DNA of 34,390 nt. Origin: CAZHPA01 sp964533945. GTDB lineage: Bacteria > Bacillota > Clostridia > Lachnospirales > WRBF01. Within the stretch, counting starts at the first letter, position 1. The number at the start of each line of letters is the position of its first letter. The notes beneath the pieces are model-generated. The model searched no databases, was not told the origin of the DNA, and worked only from the letters and a program-made list of their open reading frames with translations. Position numbers and translations under genes: made by a program. The DNA lies in the NCBI GenBank assembly GCA_964533945.1, contig CAZHPA010000017.1, positions 1 to 34,390 on the forward strand. The letters run 5' to 3'. Of the stretch, positions 1-5,393 are shown one piece after another.

Positions 1-76
1 CCGTTCCTGAACTTTTCCACATTAACTCCTCTTGTTGTTTTGTAGGGTATAACCTAACCTTAATTGATTTTATCAT
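1..76 (-). CDS. tnpB: TnpB RNA-guided nuclease, N-terminal 25 codons only (partial)
   Basis: The start codon is ATG at 76-74, preceded by a good ribosome site (AGAGGTG, about 7 bases upstream). The 25 visible residues begin MIKSIKVRLYPTKQQEEL and continue MWKSSGT. This is the conserved N-terminus of IS605/IS607 OrfB (TnpB), with the hallmark (K/R)xxLYPTxxQ followed by the W-x-SxG stretch. The gene is cut by the window edge, so the RuvC-like active site and zinc finger cannot be checked. It has its own promoter inside the element. The family members are omega-RNA-guided endonucleases that help retain the transposon. The identification rests on a short stretch, but that stretch is highly characteristic and the ribozyme next to it agrees. 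Confidence 0.82.
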   Translation of the reverse strand, partial: MIKSIKVRLYPTKQQEELMWKSSGT

Positions 77-97
77 TTAGCTTCACCTCTTTTTGTT

Positions 98-126
98 ATT
101 ATAACAAATTAAGGTAGACTTTGTAA
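98..126 (-). promoter_or_regulatory. Sigma-A type promoter for tnpB
   Basis: On the minus strand there is TTACAA (126-121), a 17-base spacer, then TATAAT (103-98), about 20 bases upstream of the tnpB start. The -10 hexamer lies in the small palindrome GTTATAATAAC. This promoter would let tnpB be expressed independently of tetR. Confidence 0.6.
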
Positions 127-159
127 CTTTTTGAGTAATTATATCTTATAGAGTTTTCA

Positions 160-620
160 CCTTTTATTATAGAACGCTACTTCTATAACACTGTTTCGCT
201 CACGCTAACAGTCACTTCCTTTCGGAACGTGCAAAGACTATTTCTTCACCCTTACCTGATATATTTTCTCCTAGCTTTGCTAGGAGTTTATATTATAAGT
301 ATTAGGGGCAGACCTTTTCCCAACTCAAACGCTTAGTTGGTACGGCTCTCGCCTAGTCGTTGAAGGTTCTTCATGTCCTAATTAAGGATTTAGAAGCTTC
401 CCTGCATGAACAGCCATTGTTTAAGGTTACTTAGGGTTTAACCATATAACCATCTTCACGTTTTTTCTACTTTCGCCCCGTCATATAGTCCTTTCGGCTA
501 TATTGTGGTGTGAAGCTTTAGGCATTACCTGCAATTAAATCTGTGTCCTATGCAGATTACTCTACATACGCAGCTAAAGTTTATAAAATGGTTACTTATT
601 ATAGAATTTTATAAACTTTT
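160..620 (-). ncRNA. Group I intron ribozyme core (5' part of the IStron)
   Basis: The minus strand carries the two conserved P7 strands of group I introns: CCTTCAACGACTAG at about 366-353 (element R) and GAAGAAATAGTCTTTGC at 247-231 (element S). Between and around them are expected helices: a P2-like hairpin closed by a GAAA loop (AATATAGCC-GAAA-GG with a bulge, near 485-506), a P4-like GCAGGGAAGC at 403-394, a perfect 8-bp P8-like hairpin CTCCTAGC/GCTAGGAG at 288-270, a P9-like hairpin with a GAAA loop near 230-210, a further hairpin with a GTGA loop near 210-190, and TTATAGAA/TTCTATAA at 188-167. Preserved helices with GNRA loops suggest an active ribozyme. The 5' splice site should lie near 619-626; the internal guide sequence was not assigned with confidence. 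Confidence 0.83.
576..619. repeat. 13-bp inverted repeat at the left end of the IStron
   Basis: AAAGTTTATAAAA (576-588) and TTTTATAAACTTT (607-619) are exact reverse complements around an 18-base loop. It sits exactly at the junction with the interrupted tetR frame. IS200/IS605 elements have subterminal hairpins at their ends that TnpA recognises; an RNA helix next to the 5' splice site is the other reading. Both roles may apply in an IStron. Confidence 0.65.
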
Positions 621-887
621 TCATACTGCATGAAAAGAGTTTGGGTCAACTTCGTCATCAGCTTCGCAAGTTGTTTCAAGCTGGCCCATCATTGCTTCAG
701 CGGTACGCTGATACTGTACTTGCAACTCATCAAATATCGCTTGCTTACTTTTAAAATGATTGTAAATAGAACTGTCTTTTATTCCTACAGCGTCTGCTAT
801 CGCTTTGGTAGACACCCTAGTGTAGCCATGAATCGAAAACAAGTGTAGTGCTGCCTGACAAATCATTTCTTTTGTATTTTTTTGCAT
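621..887 (-). pseudogene. TetR/AcrR-family repressor, 5' exon (interrupted after 88 codons by the IStron)
   Basis: The 88 residues are the N-terminal DNA-binding domain of a TetR-family repressor. The helix-turn-helix is near residues 25-47 (VSTKAIADAVGIKDSSIYNH, then FKSK). Family members are about 180-210 residues, so the ligand-binding and dimerisation half is missing. The frame ends at TGA (623-621), just where the IStron's terminal palindrome starts, so this is not an independent short gene. AGGAGG lies 7 bases before the ATG. It is listed as a pseudogene because the frame is broken in the DNA, but group I splicing could rejoin it to a 3' exon beyond the left edge of the window. Without splicing, only a DNA-binding fragment would be made. 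Confidence 0.75.
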
Positions 888-899
888 AAATTGTCCTCC

Positions 900-958
900 T
901 ATAATTAAAACTAGCGTTTACTAGTTTTAATTATAACTAGCGAACGCTAGCTTGTCAA
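900..958 (-). promoter_or_regulatory. Consensus promoter with two TetR-type operators, for the tetR gene
   Basis: On the minus strand there is TTGACA (958-953), exactly 17 bases, and TATAAT (935-930), a perfect sigma-A promoter. The spacer contains the palindrome CTAGCG-AA-CGCTAG (937-950). Just downstream of the -10 lies a related site, CTAGCGTTTACTAG (911-924), centred in a larger perfect inverted repeat with 15-base arms (TATAATTAAAACTAG at 900-914, its complement at 921-935). Two similar dyads over the spacer and start site are what an autoregulating TetR repressor would use. No divergent gene with an obvious start lies nearby, so self-control is the simplest reading. Confidence 0.75.
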
Positions 959-1115
959 GCTTTTATTACTATGAAATTTTTAGTGAGATTTAGCTTTAAA
1001 TTATTGTTGGTAAATAAATTATGTTGTATACTTATTAAGCTGTTTGCTTTATGCAGACAGCTTTAATTGCCGAGAATAAAGAACATTTTATAGCAGGTTA
1101 AGGAATGGGAATAAT

Positions 1116-1499
1116 ATGTCAAATAAAGCTAAAAACTATAGCGTGTTGAACATAGGTACATATATAGCTTTAAAATAGCAAGAACTTGATGATGGAAAAG
1201 GGAAAGTCTTTGTAGGACAGAAGCTTTGTCTTACAGGATGCGAAATATCTATAAGTAATATACCTGCCGGTGAATTGCTTCCTTTTGTTCATGCTCATAA
1301 AACGAATAAGGAAGTTTGTATAATCATTAGTGGCAGAGGTTCTTTTTATGTTGGCGGCGAAGAATTTGCTATTAAAGATGAGAGTTTAATTCGTGTATCT
1401 CCTGCAGCAGAATGTTCGATAAAAGCAGATGAAGAAGATTTGTTCTATATATACGTGCAAACAAATGACAACAGTTTAACACAGTCTGCAAAAAAATGA
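1116..1499 (+). pseudogene. Small cupin-fold protein interrupted by an in-frame amber codon
   Basis: Reading from ATG at 1116 gives 20 codons (MSNKAKNYSVLNIGTYIALK), then TAG at 1176-1178, then an unbroken frame to the stop before 1500. The part after the TAG (DDGKGKVF..LTGCEISI..IPAGELLPFVHAHK) continues the same single-domain cupin homology, so the two halves belong together. The metal-binding cupin motif 1 is present (G-x5-HAH-x4-E-x6-G in GELLPFVHAHKTNKEV), while motif 2 lacks its usual His. The internal ATG at 1275 would give only 74 residues, starting inside the barrel. Family proteins are about 110-130 residues, matching the full 127-codon span. Substrate unknown. Confidence 0.65.
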
Positions 1500-1631
1500 T
1501 GGTTATATTATCGACTCTAAACAATCTTGAATGTGAAAAATAGTTTTTCATTAAATATAATTATGGGCATAATACTTACCATTGAATCAATTAATTGTCA
1601 CATAAGAAAATAAAAAATAATCATGAAGAAC

Positions 1632-1663
1632 AGTCGCTATGTAAACCTTGGTGGCTATTTTTG
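1632..1663 (+). terminator. Possible weak terminator downstream of the cupin gene
   Basis: AGTCGC (1632-1637) can pair in RNA with GTGGCT (1651-1656) using two G-U pairs, followed by ATTTTTG. The long loop and wobble pairs make this a weak candidate. Confidence 0.3.
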
Positions 1664-1741
1664 TTAAAAAAGTCTTTAGCTCCAACTTAAGGTGCTGTCA
1701 TGGTGCAGTTATAATAGAACTAAGTTAGAAAACCCAGTAAA

Positions 1742-1890
1742 ATGAAGGAAAAAGTAAACTTTATATCAAAAAGACAGAGAACGACTGTGCTAAACTCGGT
1801 ATGTGGCTTGCAAGGCAGCAAAAACGGGTTCTGGTTATTGATGCGAACCCACAATGTTCACTAACCGCAAATTTGGTATGTGGACGATGA
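1742..1890 (+). pseudogene. ParA/Soj-type ATPase remnant, frameshifted and truncated
   Basis: The frame from ATG 1742 reads MKEKVNFISKRQRTTVLNS. It matches the start of ParA-type ATPases, where MKxKVI, the deviant Walker A GKTTT and a following N-L-G are expected, but the P-loop glycines and lysine are lost. A second frame then continues LGMWLARQQKRVLVIDANPQ and CSLTANL to TGA at 1888-1890, matching the ParA segment LA..GKKVLLIDxDPQGSLT. The Walker A' IDANPQ is intact. At least one frameshift and loss of everything after about residue 50 make this a dead fragment. It suggests a plasmid or integrative element once lay here. Confidence 0.65.
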
Positions 1891-1955
1891 CTTAAGTTTT
1901 GAAGTGCATTTATTTTAGAGATATTTATGCATATTGCCTGCTTATAAAATGATGA

Positions 1956-1984
1956 TTGGCAGTTTATAATAAAAGTTGTATAAT
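1956..1984 (+). promoter_or_regulatory. Sigma-A promoter for the stalk-domain protein
   Basis: TTGGCA (1956-1961), a 17-base spacer and TATAAT (1979-1984) lie 36 bases upstream of the ATG at 2021. A ribosome site (AGGGGG, 2009-2014) follows. Confidence 0.65.
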
Positions 1985-2020
1985 AATTAACAACAAAATA
2001 ACAAACACAGGGGGATTTCC

Positions 2021-2977
2021 ATGCTAAAAAAAATAATTATAGGTACAATGGTGGTCTTATCAAGTTTAAATATGAGCATTACAGCATTAGCTGCAGCACC
2101 ATCATTTAATGTTCAAGAAACAATAACCGAATTTCCGGAATTTCATTTTTCGCCCGGAAGTTTTGATGAAATTAGGGCTGGAAGATTGGTGTTTTCAGAG
2201 AAGCCTTTAAGGATAGAGAAAGGAAACTGGGATTATAGTGGGGAATATTATGTTTTTCCTGTTGGAACAATTGTTTCATTTGTAAATGACCAAAAATCTG
2301 ATACAAATGTTTGGCTTGAATGGTATCCATATGACGGTACTAGCGAATGGAATGATGAAAATAATAGCAATGCTCTACATGCCGGAGGAGATTGGGGAGA
2401 GCCTGAAATTGAGCTGACTAAAGACATGGTTGGAGCTAAATGGGGCGTAAACATACATGGTTCTATCGGTATGAGCGACCCATTGCCACTTATCACTGTT
2501 TTAGTTGATAACGCAACCTCAACAACAAATTCAGTTCCAAAATCCACAACAAAGCCTGCTACCCAAACAGCTTCAAAGGTTTATATAAACAACAAAGAAG
2601 TTTCCTTTGATGCATACAACATTGACGGCTCAAATTATTTCAAATTAAGAGATTTAGCCTATGCTCTAAACAATTCAGAAAAACAATTTGACGTTTCTTG
2701 GGATAAGCAGGCTAACGCAATAAATCTATTATCAAACAAAACTTATACCATTACAAGCGGGGAAATGACAAAAGGCGACGGTCTGGATAAAAATGCCAAT
2801 TCAACCACAAGCCAAATTTTAATAGATGGCAAGGCAGTCCAATTAACTGCCTATAATATAAGCGATAATAATTATTTCAAGCTTCGTGATATTGGTAAAG
2901 AACTTAATTTTGCCGTTGATTACGACGGTACCAAAAATGCCATAATGATTGACACATCTAAACCTTATATAGCATAA
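2021..2977 (+). CDS. Secreted protein with C-terminal copper amine oxidase N-domain-like (stalk) repeats
   Basis: The 318-residue product starts with a clear signal peptide (residues 1-25: Lys-Lys, a hydrophobic core, cleavage near ALAAA). Residues about 28-170 form a domain I do not recognise, rich in Trp and acidic residues. A Thr/Ser/Pro linker follows (about 171-188: TTNSVPKSTTKPATQT). The C-terminal third has two copies of the pattern VYIN/ILIDGKxVxxxAYNI-(6)-NYFKLRDI (about residues 190-230 and 267-310), the stalk repeat found in many clostridial surface proteins (Pfam Cu_amine_oxidN1). These repeats have no enzymatic role in bacteria and probably act in surface display. It is transcribed alone, with its own promoter and a strong terminator at 3020. 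Function of the N-terminal domain is unknown. Confidence 0.8.
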   Translation: MLKKIIIGTMVVLSSLNMSITALAAAPSFNVQETITEFPEFHFSPGSFDEIRAGRLVFSEKPLRIEKGNWDYSGEYYVFPVGTIVSFVNDQKSDTNVWLEWYPYDGTSEWNDENNSNALHAGGDWGEPEIELTKDMVGAKWGVNIHGSIGMSDPLPLITVLVDNATSTTNSVPKSTTKPATQTASKVYINNKEVSFDAYNIDGSNYFKLRDLAYALNNSEKQFDVSWDKQANAINLLSNKTYTITSGEMTKGDGLDKNANSTTSQILIDGKAVQLTAYNISDNNYFKLRDIGKELNFAVDYDGTKNAIMIDTSKPYIA

Positions 2978-3019
2978 ATAAACATATTATATTAACACAA
3001 AATCATGTTAGACAGTATA

Positions 3020-3046
3020 GCCGCCTTGTAAAACAGGCGGCTTTTT
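3020..3046 (+). terminator. Rho-independent terminator after the stalk-domain gene
   Basis: GCCGCCT (3020-3026) and AGGCGGC (3035-3041) form a 7-bp GC-rich stem with an 8-base loop, followed by TTTTT. Confidence 0.9.
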
Positions 3047-3194
3047 ATAGAAAAATGTTTTAGTTTATCCTTGAGGTGTTGTCAGATTAGAACTAAATAA
3101 AATTGCTTATTTTTATGGGTTCAAATTCATATCGGCAAATTTTCACTTTATTTTTTAGATGCAAAATAAAAGCATTTATTTTATTGTGACTTAG

Positions 3195-3309
3195 TTACAA
3201 AGTGACATACTCACCCGCCTATAGAGGCGGGAGCTTCTTGCTCGATAGACTAACGTCTAAGCATAAATAAGCTAACCCCGTGTATCCCACGGTTATTTAT
3301 ATTATAAGA
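3195..3309 (-). mobile_element. IS200/IS605-type right end with omega-RNA-like hairpins
   Basis: Immediately downstream of the tnpB remnant (minus strand), a run of short stems appears: CCGTG/CACGG near 3290-3276, TAGAC-GTTA-GTCTA (3259-3246), GAGC-AAGAA-GCTC (3243-3231) and CCCGCC-TCTATA-GGCGGG (3231-3214), ending GTGAGTATGTCAC. Subterminal CCCGCC..GGCGGG hairpins followed by GTGAGTATGTCAC-like sequence are typical of the right ends of IS605/IS1341 elements. In active elements this end is also transcribed as the guide-RNA scaffold of TnpB, with the guide just beyond it. The hairpins are intact although the nuclease gene is not. Confidence 0.65.
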
Positions 3310-3521
3310 TTACAACATTACTAAACCTGCCTGCTTTATATTTATAGCTGCATTGTAATCTCTATCAATAATATTTCCGCAAGCACAAATAAACGTTCTA
3401 TCTTTAAGTGTTAAATTAGGATTTTTAACACTATAAACACTGCACGTTTTGCTTGAAGGAAACCATTTATCAACTTTAATTATTTTCTTGACTTTGTATG
3501 TTAAGAAGTTGATAAACATGC
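3310..3521 (-). pseudogene. TnpB remnant, C-terminal zinc finger and last RuvC motif only
   Basis: From about FINFLTYKVKK to the stop, the translation is the C-terminus of TnpB: K-W-F-P-S-S-K-T-C-S-V, then CACGNIIDRDYNAAINIKQA. This holds part of the zinc finger (first knuckle CSVY instead of CSxC, so one Cys is lost) and the RuvC-III DRDxNAAxNI motif with its catalytic Asp. Everything upstream, including RuvC-I and RuvC-II, is missing. Its 5' edge is fused to a histidine-kinase start (3522-3597) in the same frame. It resembles the remnant at 29831-30355 closely (NPNLTLKD, IIDRD, INIKQAG), so both come from one IS subfamily. Confidence 0.75.
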
Positions 3522-3597
3522 AATGATAAAATGAGAAAATTAAAAGTGCAAAGGCAAAATTAAGAGTAAGACTTTTAGCTATTTTACTTTTAAGCAT
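3522..3597 (-). pseudogene. Sensor histidine kinase remnant, N-terminus only
   Basis: ATG at 3597 with GAGGTG upstream starts MLKSKIAKSLTLNFAFALL and continues IFSF: a short basic start and one transmembrane helix, as at the N-terminus of many clostridial sensor kinases. It directly follows the response-regulator remnant on the same strand, which is the usual two-component order. After about 23 codons it runs into tnpB-derived sequence with no stop between, giving a chimeric frame of 95 codons (3597-3310). The kinase assignment rests on context and the helix style, not on a catalytic motif. Confidence 0.45.
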
Positions 3598-3614
3598 ATT
3601 AATGCACCTCGAAT

Positions 3615-3818
3615 TTATATCCAACGCCACAATTCAAACCCGTCCTTTTTAGGCATCGTCACGTCAAGAAGAAGTATATCAGGGTTTTTCGGATTTATAT
3701 TTCGCCTCGGCATCGGCCTCGTCGAAAGCTATAATAAGCGTATAACCTTCTTTCTTTGCATATTCATAAAGAATTAATGGATTTGTTTGTTGTCATCTAT
3801 AATTAGTATTTTCGGCAT
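3615..3818 (-). pseudogene. Response regulator receiver domain remnant with two frameshifts
   Basis: ATG at 3818, after GAGGTG, reads MPKILIIDDNKQI, the N-terminus of a CheY-like receiver with the acidic pair (DD). A frame change then gives LILYEYAKKEGYTLIIAFDE and ADAEAKYKSEK. A second change restores NPDILLLDVTMPKKDGFELW, with the phospho-acceptor Asp in LLLDVTMP. The frame stops at 3617-3615, before the conserved Thr/Ser and Lys and any output domain. It is clearly inactive. It is placed directly upstream of the kinase remnant, so an entire two-component operon decayed here. Confidence 0.75.
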
Positions 3819-3863
3819 TTTTTCTCACCTCATTTTATATTATATAACAGCTTTATGAATTTT

Positions 3864-3894
3864 TTGTGACTCAATCACGAAAATATGATATTCT
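3864..3894 (+). promoter_or_regulatory. Promoter region of the rhodanese operon, with a CRP/FNR-like dyad
   Basis: GTGA-CTCAA-TCAC (3866-3878) is a short dyad resembling half-sites of the CRP/FNR family, though with an odd 5-base centre. TATGAT (3884-3889) or TATTCT (3889-3894) could be the -10, with TTGTGA (3864-3869) as the -35 for the latter (19-base gap). Promoter position is likely; the operator reading is speculative. Confidence 0.35.
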
Positions 3895-3944
3895 AAACAG
3901 TATAATAACCACAAATCAATATACAGAAAAGAGGTAGATGAATT

Positions 3945-4556
3945 ATGAATAGCAAAACAAAAACAACACTTGGAATAATGATTTTTACAATTTTCATTGT
4001 AATTACAGCTTTAATATGCAATAATTTGTCAGAACCATTTAAGCCACAAACACCGTTAAGCATTGTCGAAGCTGAAGCTACAGACATATCGGATGAAGAA
4101 GATAAACTGACTGCTGCCCCCGATTTCACAGCCCTTAACAATGACAGCAACATAGTTGCTGGATCTGAAGAAGTAATGAGCGAAGAAACCTTACACAAAA
4201 GCATAAGTTTGATAAAGGATAGTGATACACAAATGAATAAAGCGGAATATCATAAAATAACAGCTGATGAGGCAAAGCAGATGCTTGACAATAATCCGGA
4301 TTCAATCTTGCTTGATGTTCGTACTGAGGAAGAATTTAAGGCGCAGCGTATTGATGGTGCAATCCTCATTCCTGATTATGAGATTGAGGAAAGAGCCAAG
4401 GCAGAATTTCCGGATAAAGACGCATTAATTTTGATTTACTGCCGAAGCGGTAATCGCAGCAAAACTGCAGCAAACATTCTCGTATCAATGGGGTATACAA
4501 ATATTTATGACTTTGGAGGAATTACCTTATACCCTTATGAAACAATTTCTGATTAA
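3945..4556 (+). CDS. Membrane-anchored rhodanese-like sulfurtransferase
   Basis: The product has 203 residues: a short basic N-terminus, one transmembrane or uncleaved signal segment (about 8-26), an acidic low-complexity linker (about 40-95), and one rhodanese domain (about 101-195). The domain shows LLDVRTEEEF (about 122-131), the GAILIP stretch, and the active-site loop CRSGNRS with nucleophile Cys166. That loop is typical of single-domain thiosulfate/polysulfide sulfurtransferases. The orientation implied is N-in with the domain outside the cytoplasm. It is followed after 23 bases by the iron-sulfur membrane protein at 4580 and so probably forms an operon with it. A role in extracytoplasmic sulfur transfer is inferred; the sulfur donor is unknown. 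Confidence 0.82.
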   Translation: MNSKTKTTLGIMIFTIFIVITALICNNLSEPFKPQTPLSIVEAEATDISDEEDKLTAAPDFTALNNDSNIVAGSEEVMSEETLHKSISLIKDSDTQMNKAEYHKITADEAKQMLDNNPDSILLDVRTEEEFKAQRIDGAILIPDYEIEERAKAEFPDKDALILIYCRSGNRSKTAANILVSMGYTNIYDFGGITLYPYETISD

Positions 4557-4579
4557 TACCAAAAAGATTGGAGTAGATT

Positions 4580-5191
4580 ATGAAAAATAACAAGTACCTT
4601 TTTATTATAACACTAACGTATTTCTTGCTTGGAATAGTGAATATTCATTTTGCACTGCTGGGATTTATTTGCATGGCTATTCCTTTGTTAATGCTGTTTA
4701 CACAAAAAAAGAAAACTTGGTGTCAGGGTTATTGCCCAAGGGCAAGTTTGTATAATGCCTGTGGAAAATCAACAAGCAAGTGGTCGGGCAAGACACCTAA
4801 ATTTTTTATTACAGGACCCATGAAATGGATAATGCTTGTATATTTTCTATTTGGCATGGTTATGATGACTATTTCAACAATCGGTGTTGCAGCCGGCAAA
4901 CCTCCATACGAAGCTATTAAATTTCTAATATTTATTCCGTTAGGCAAACTGCCACAATTGGTTGCAATAAATACTGCGCCATGGCTTGTAAACCTTTCAT
5001 ACAGTTTTTATTCGTTTATGCTTACAGCTACAGTTTTGGGATTTGTGATGGCACTTGTGTATAAACCGCGTACTTGGTGTACGATTTGCCCTATTGCAAC
5101 TATTTCAGCAGTCTACATAAACGGAGCTAAAAAAGCTGAGAAGACAGATGCCAAAAAGAAAGAAAGTATAGAAGATAAAAATTCTAAATAA
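4580..5191 (+). CDS. NapH/CcoG-like membrane iron-sulfur protein lacking the ferredoxin tail
   Basis: The 203-residue product has about four transmembrane segments (about 7-22, 25-41, 82-102, 143-162) and two cytoplasmic cysteine loops: TWCQGYCPRA (Cys48, Cys52, and Cys61 nearby) and TWCTICPIA (Cys167, Cys170). Such C-x2-3-CP loops are the hallmark of the NapH/NosR/CcoG-type membrane electron-transfer proteins. The usual C-terminal 2[4Fe-4S] ferredoxin domain is absent; the tail is a charged Lys/Glu-rich stretch. It is probably cotranscribed with the rhodanese upstream, suggesting electron transfer to or from a sulfur compound. Ribosome site GGAG lies 9 bases upstream. Compare the fuller homologue at 30507. 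Confidence 0.72.
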   Translation: MKNNKYLFIITLTYFLLGIVNIHFALLGFICMAIPLLMLFTQKKKTWCQGYCPRASLYNACGKSTSKWSGKTPKFFITGPMKWIMLVYFLFGMVMMTISTIGVAAGKPPYEAIKFLIFIPLGKLPQLVAINTAPWLVNLSYSFYSFMLTATVLGFVMALVYKPRTWCTICPIATISAVYINGAKKAEKTDAKKKESIEDKNSK

Positions 5192-5230
5192 ATGATTACA
5201 AGCGCAAACGAATAATAAAGAAGCACTAGA

Positions 5231-5249
5231 TACCCTAACGATTAGGGTA
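5231..5249. repeat. Short palindrome between the iron-sulfur gene and the tnpB scrap
   Basis: TACCCTAA (5231-5238) and TTAGGGTA (5242-5249) form an 8-bp stem with a 3-base loop. There is no T-run, so it is a poor terminator. It sits at the boundary of the tnpB-derived sequence and may be the scar of a mobile element. Confidence 0.4.
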
Positions 5250-5393
5250 AATTTACTAATCCAAGAGTTTCATACGAAAACGGTAAATGGGTTTTATCGT
5301 TTGGTATGGACGTTGAAAACCAAAACGAAATACTCAAAGAATATGCAGTTGGAATTGATTTGGGCGTTAAAAATTTAGCTGTTATTAGCGGTT
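5245..5393 (+). pseudogene. TnpB remnant, internal fragment with RuvC-I
   Basis: One open frame after the TAG at 5242 reads KFTNPRVSYENGKWVLSFG then EYAVGIDLGVKNLAVIS, ending where lysR ends. NPRxSYENGKW is the beta-barrel segment and GIDLGVKxLAV the RuvC-I motif with its catalytic Asp. It has no start, no RuvC-II/III and no zinc finger. The wording (NPRVSY, GIDLGVKNLA) resembles the TnpB type that begins MIKSIKVRLYPT, as in the IStron at position 1, rather than the IKQAG type at 3310 and 29831. Only about 50 codons remain. Confidence 0.75.

Larger units (their letters stand above)
1..620 (-). mobile_element. IStron (group I intron plus IS605-type tnpB), left-end portion; runs off the window
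   Basis: Read on the minus strand, this stretch has a terminal palindrome (576-619), a group I intron core (about 160-575), a tnpB promoter (98-126) and the first codons of tnpB (76 down to 1). That order, with the ribozyme at the 5' end and the IS605/IS607 transposon gene behind it, is the layout of IStrons described from Clostridium. The 3' end of tnpB, the right end and the 3' splice site lie outside the window. No tnpA is present between the intron and tnpB. The element begins right where the tetR reading frame at 621-887 stops, so it appears to have inserted into that gene in the same orientation. The exact first base of the element is not fixed; it lies between about 619 and 626. Confidence 0.82.

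Noticed and set aside
630..848. A 72-codon plus-strand frame over the tetR exon
   Set aside because: It runs antisense to a clear TetR helix-turn-helix and has no ribosome site or homology.
1021..1070. Terminator formed by AAGCTGT/ACAGCTT at 1037-1063
   Set aside because: The stem is only 7 bp with a 13-base loop and a two-T tail, and no gene ends just upstream.
3310..3630. A single 106-residue hypothetical protein
   Set aside because: It is the accidental in-frame join of a kinase start and a TnpB tail, and its first codons overlap the response-regulator remnant in another frame.
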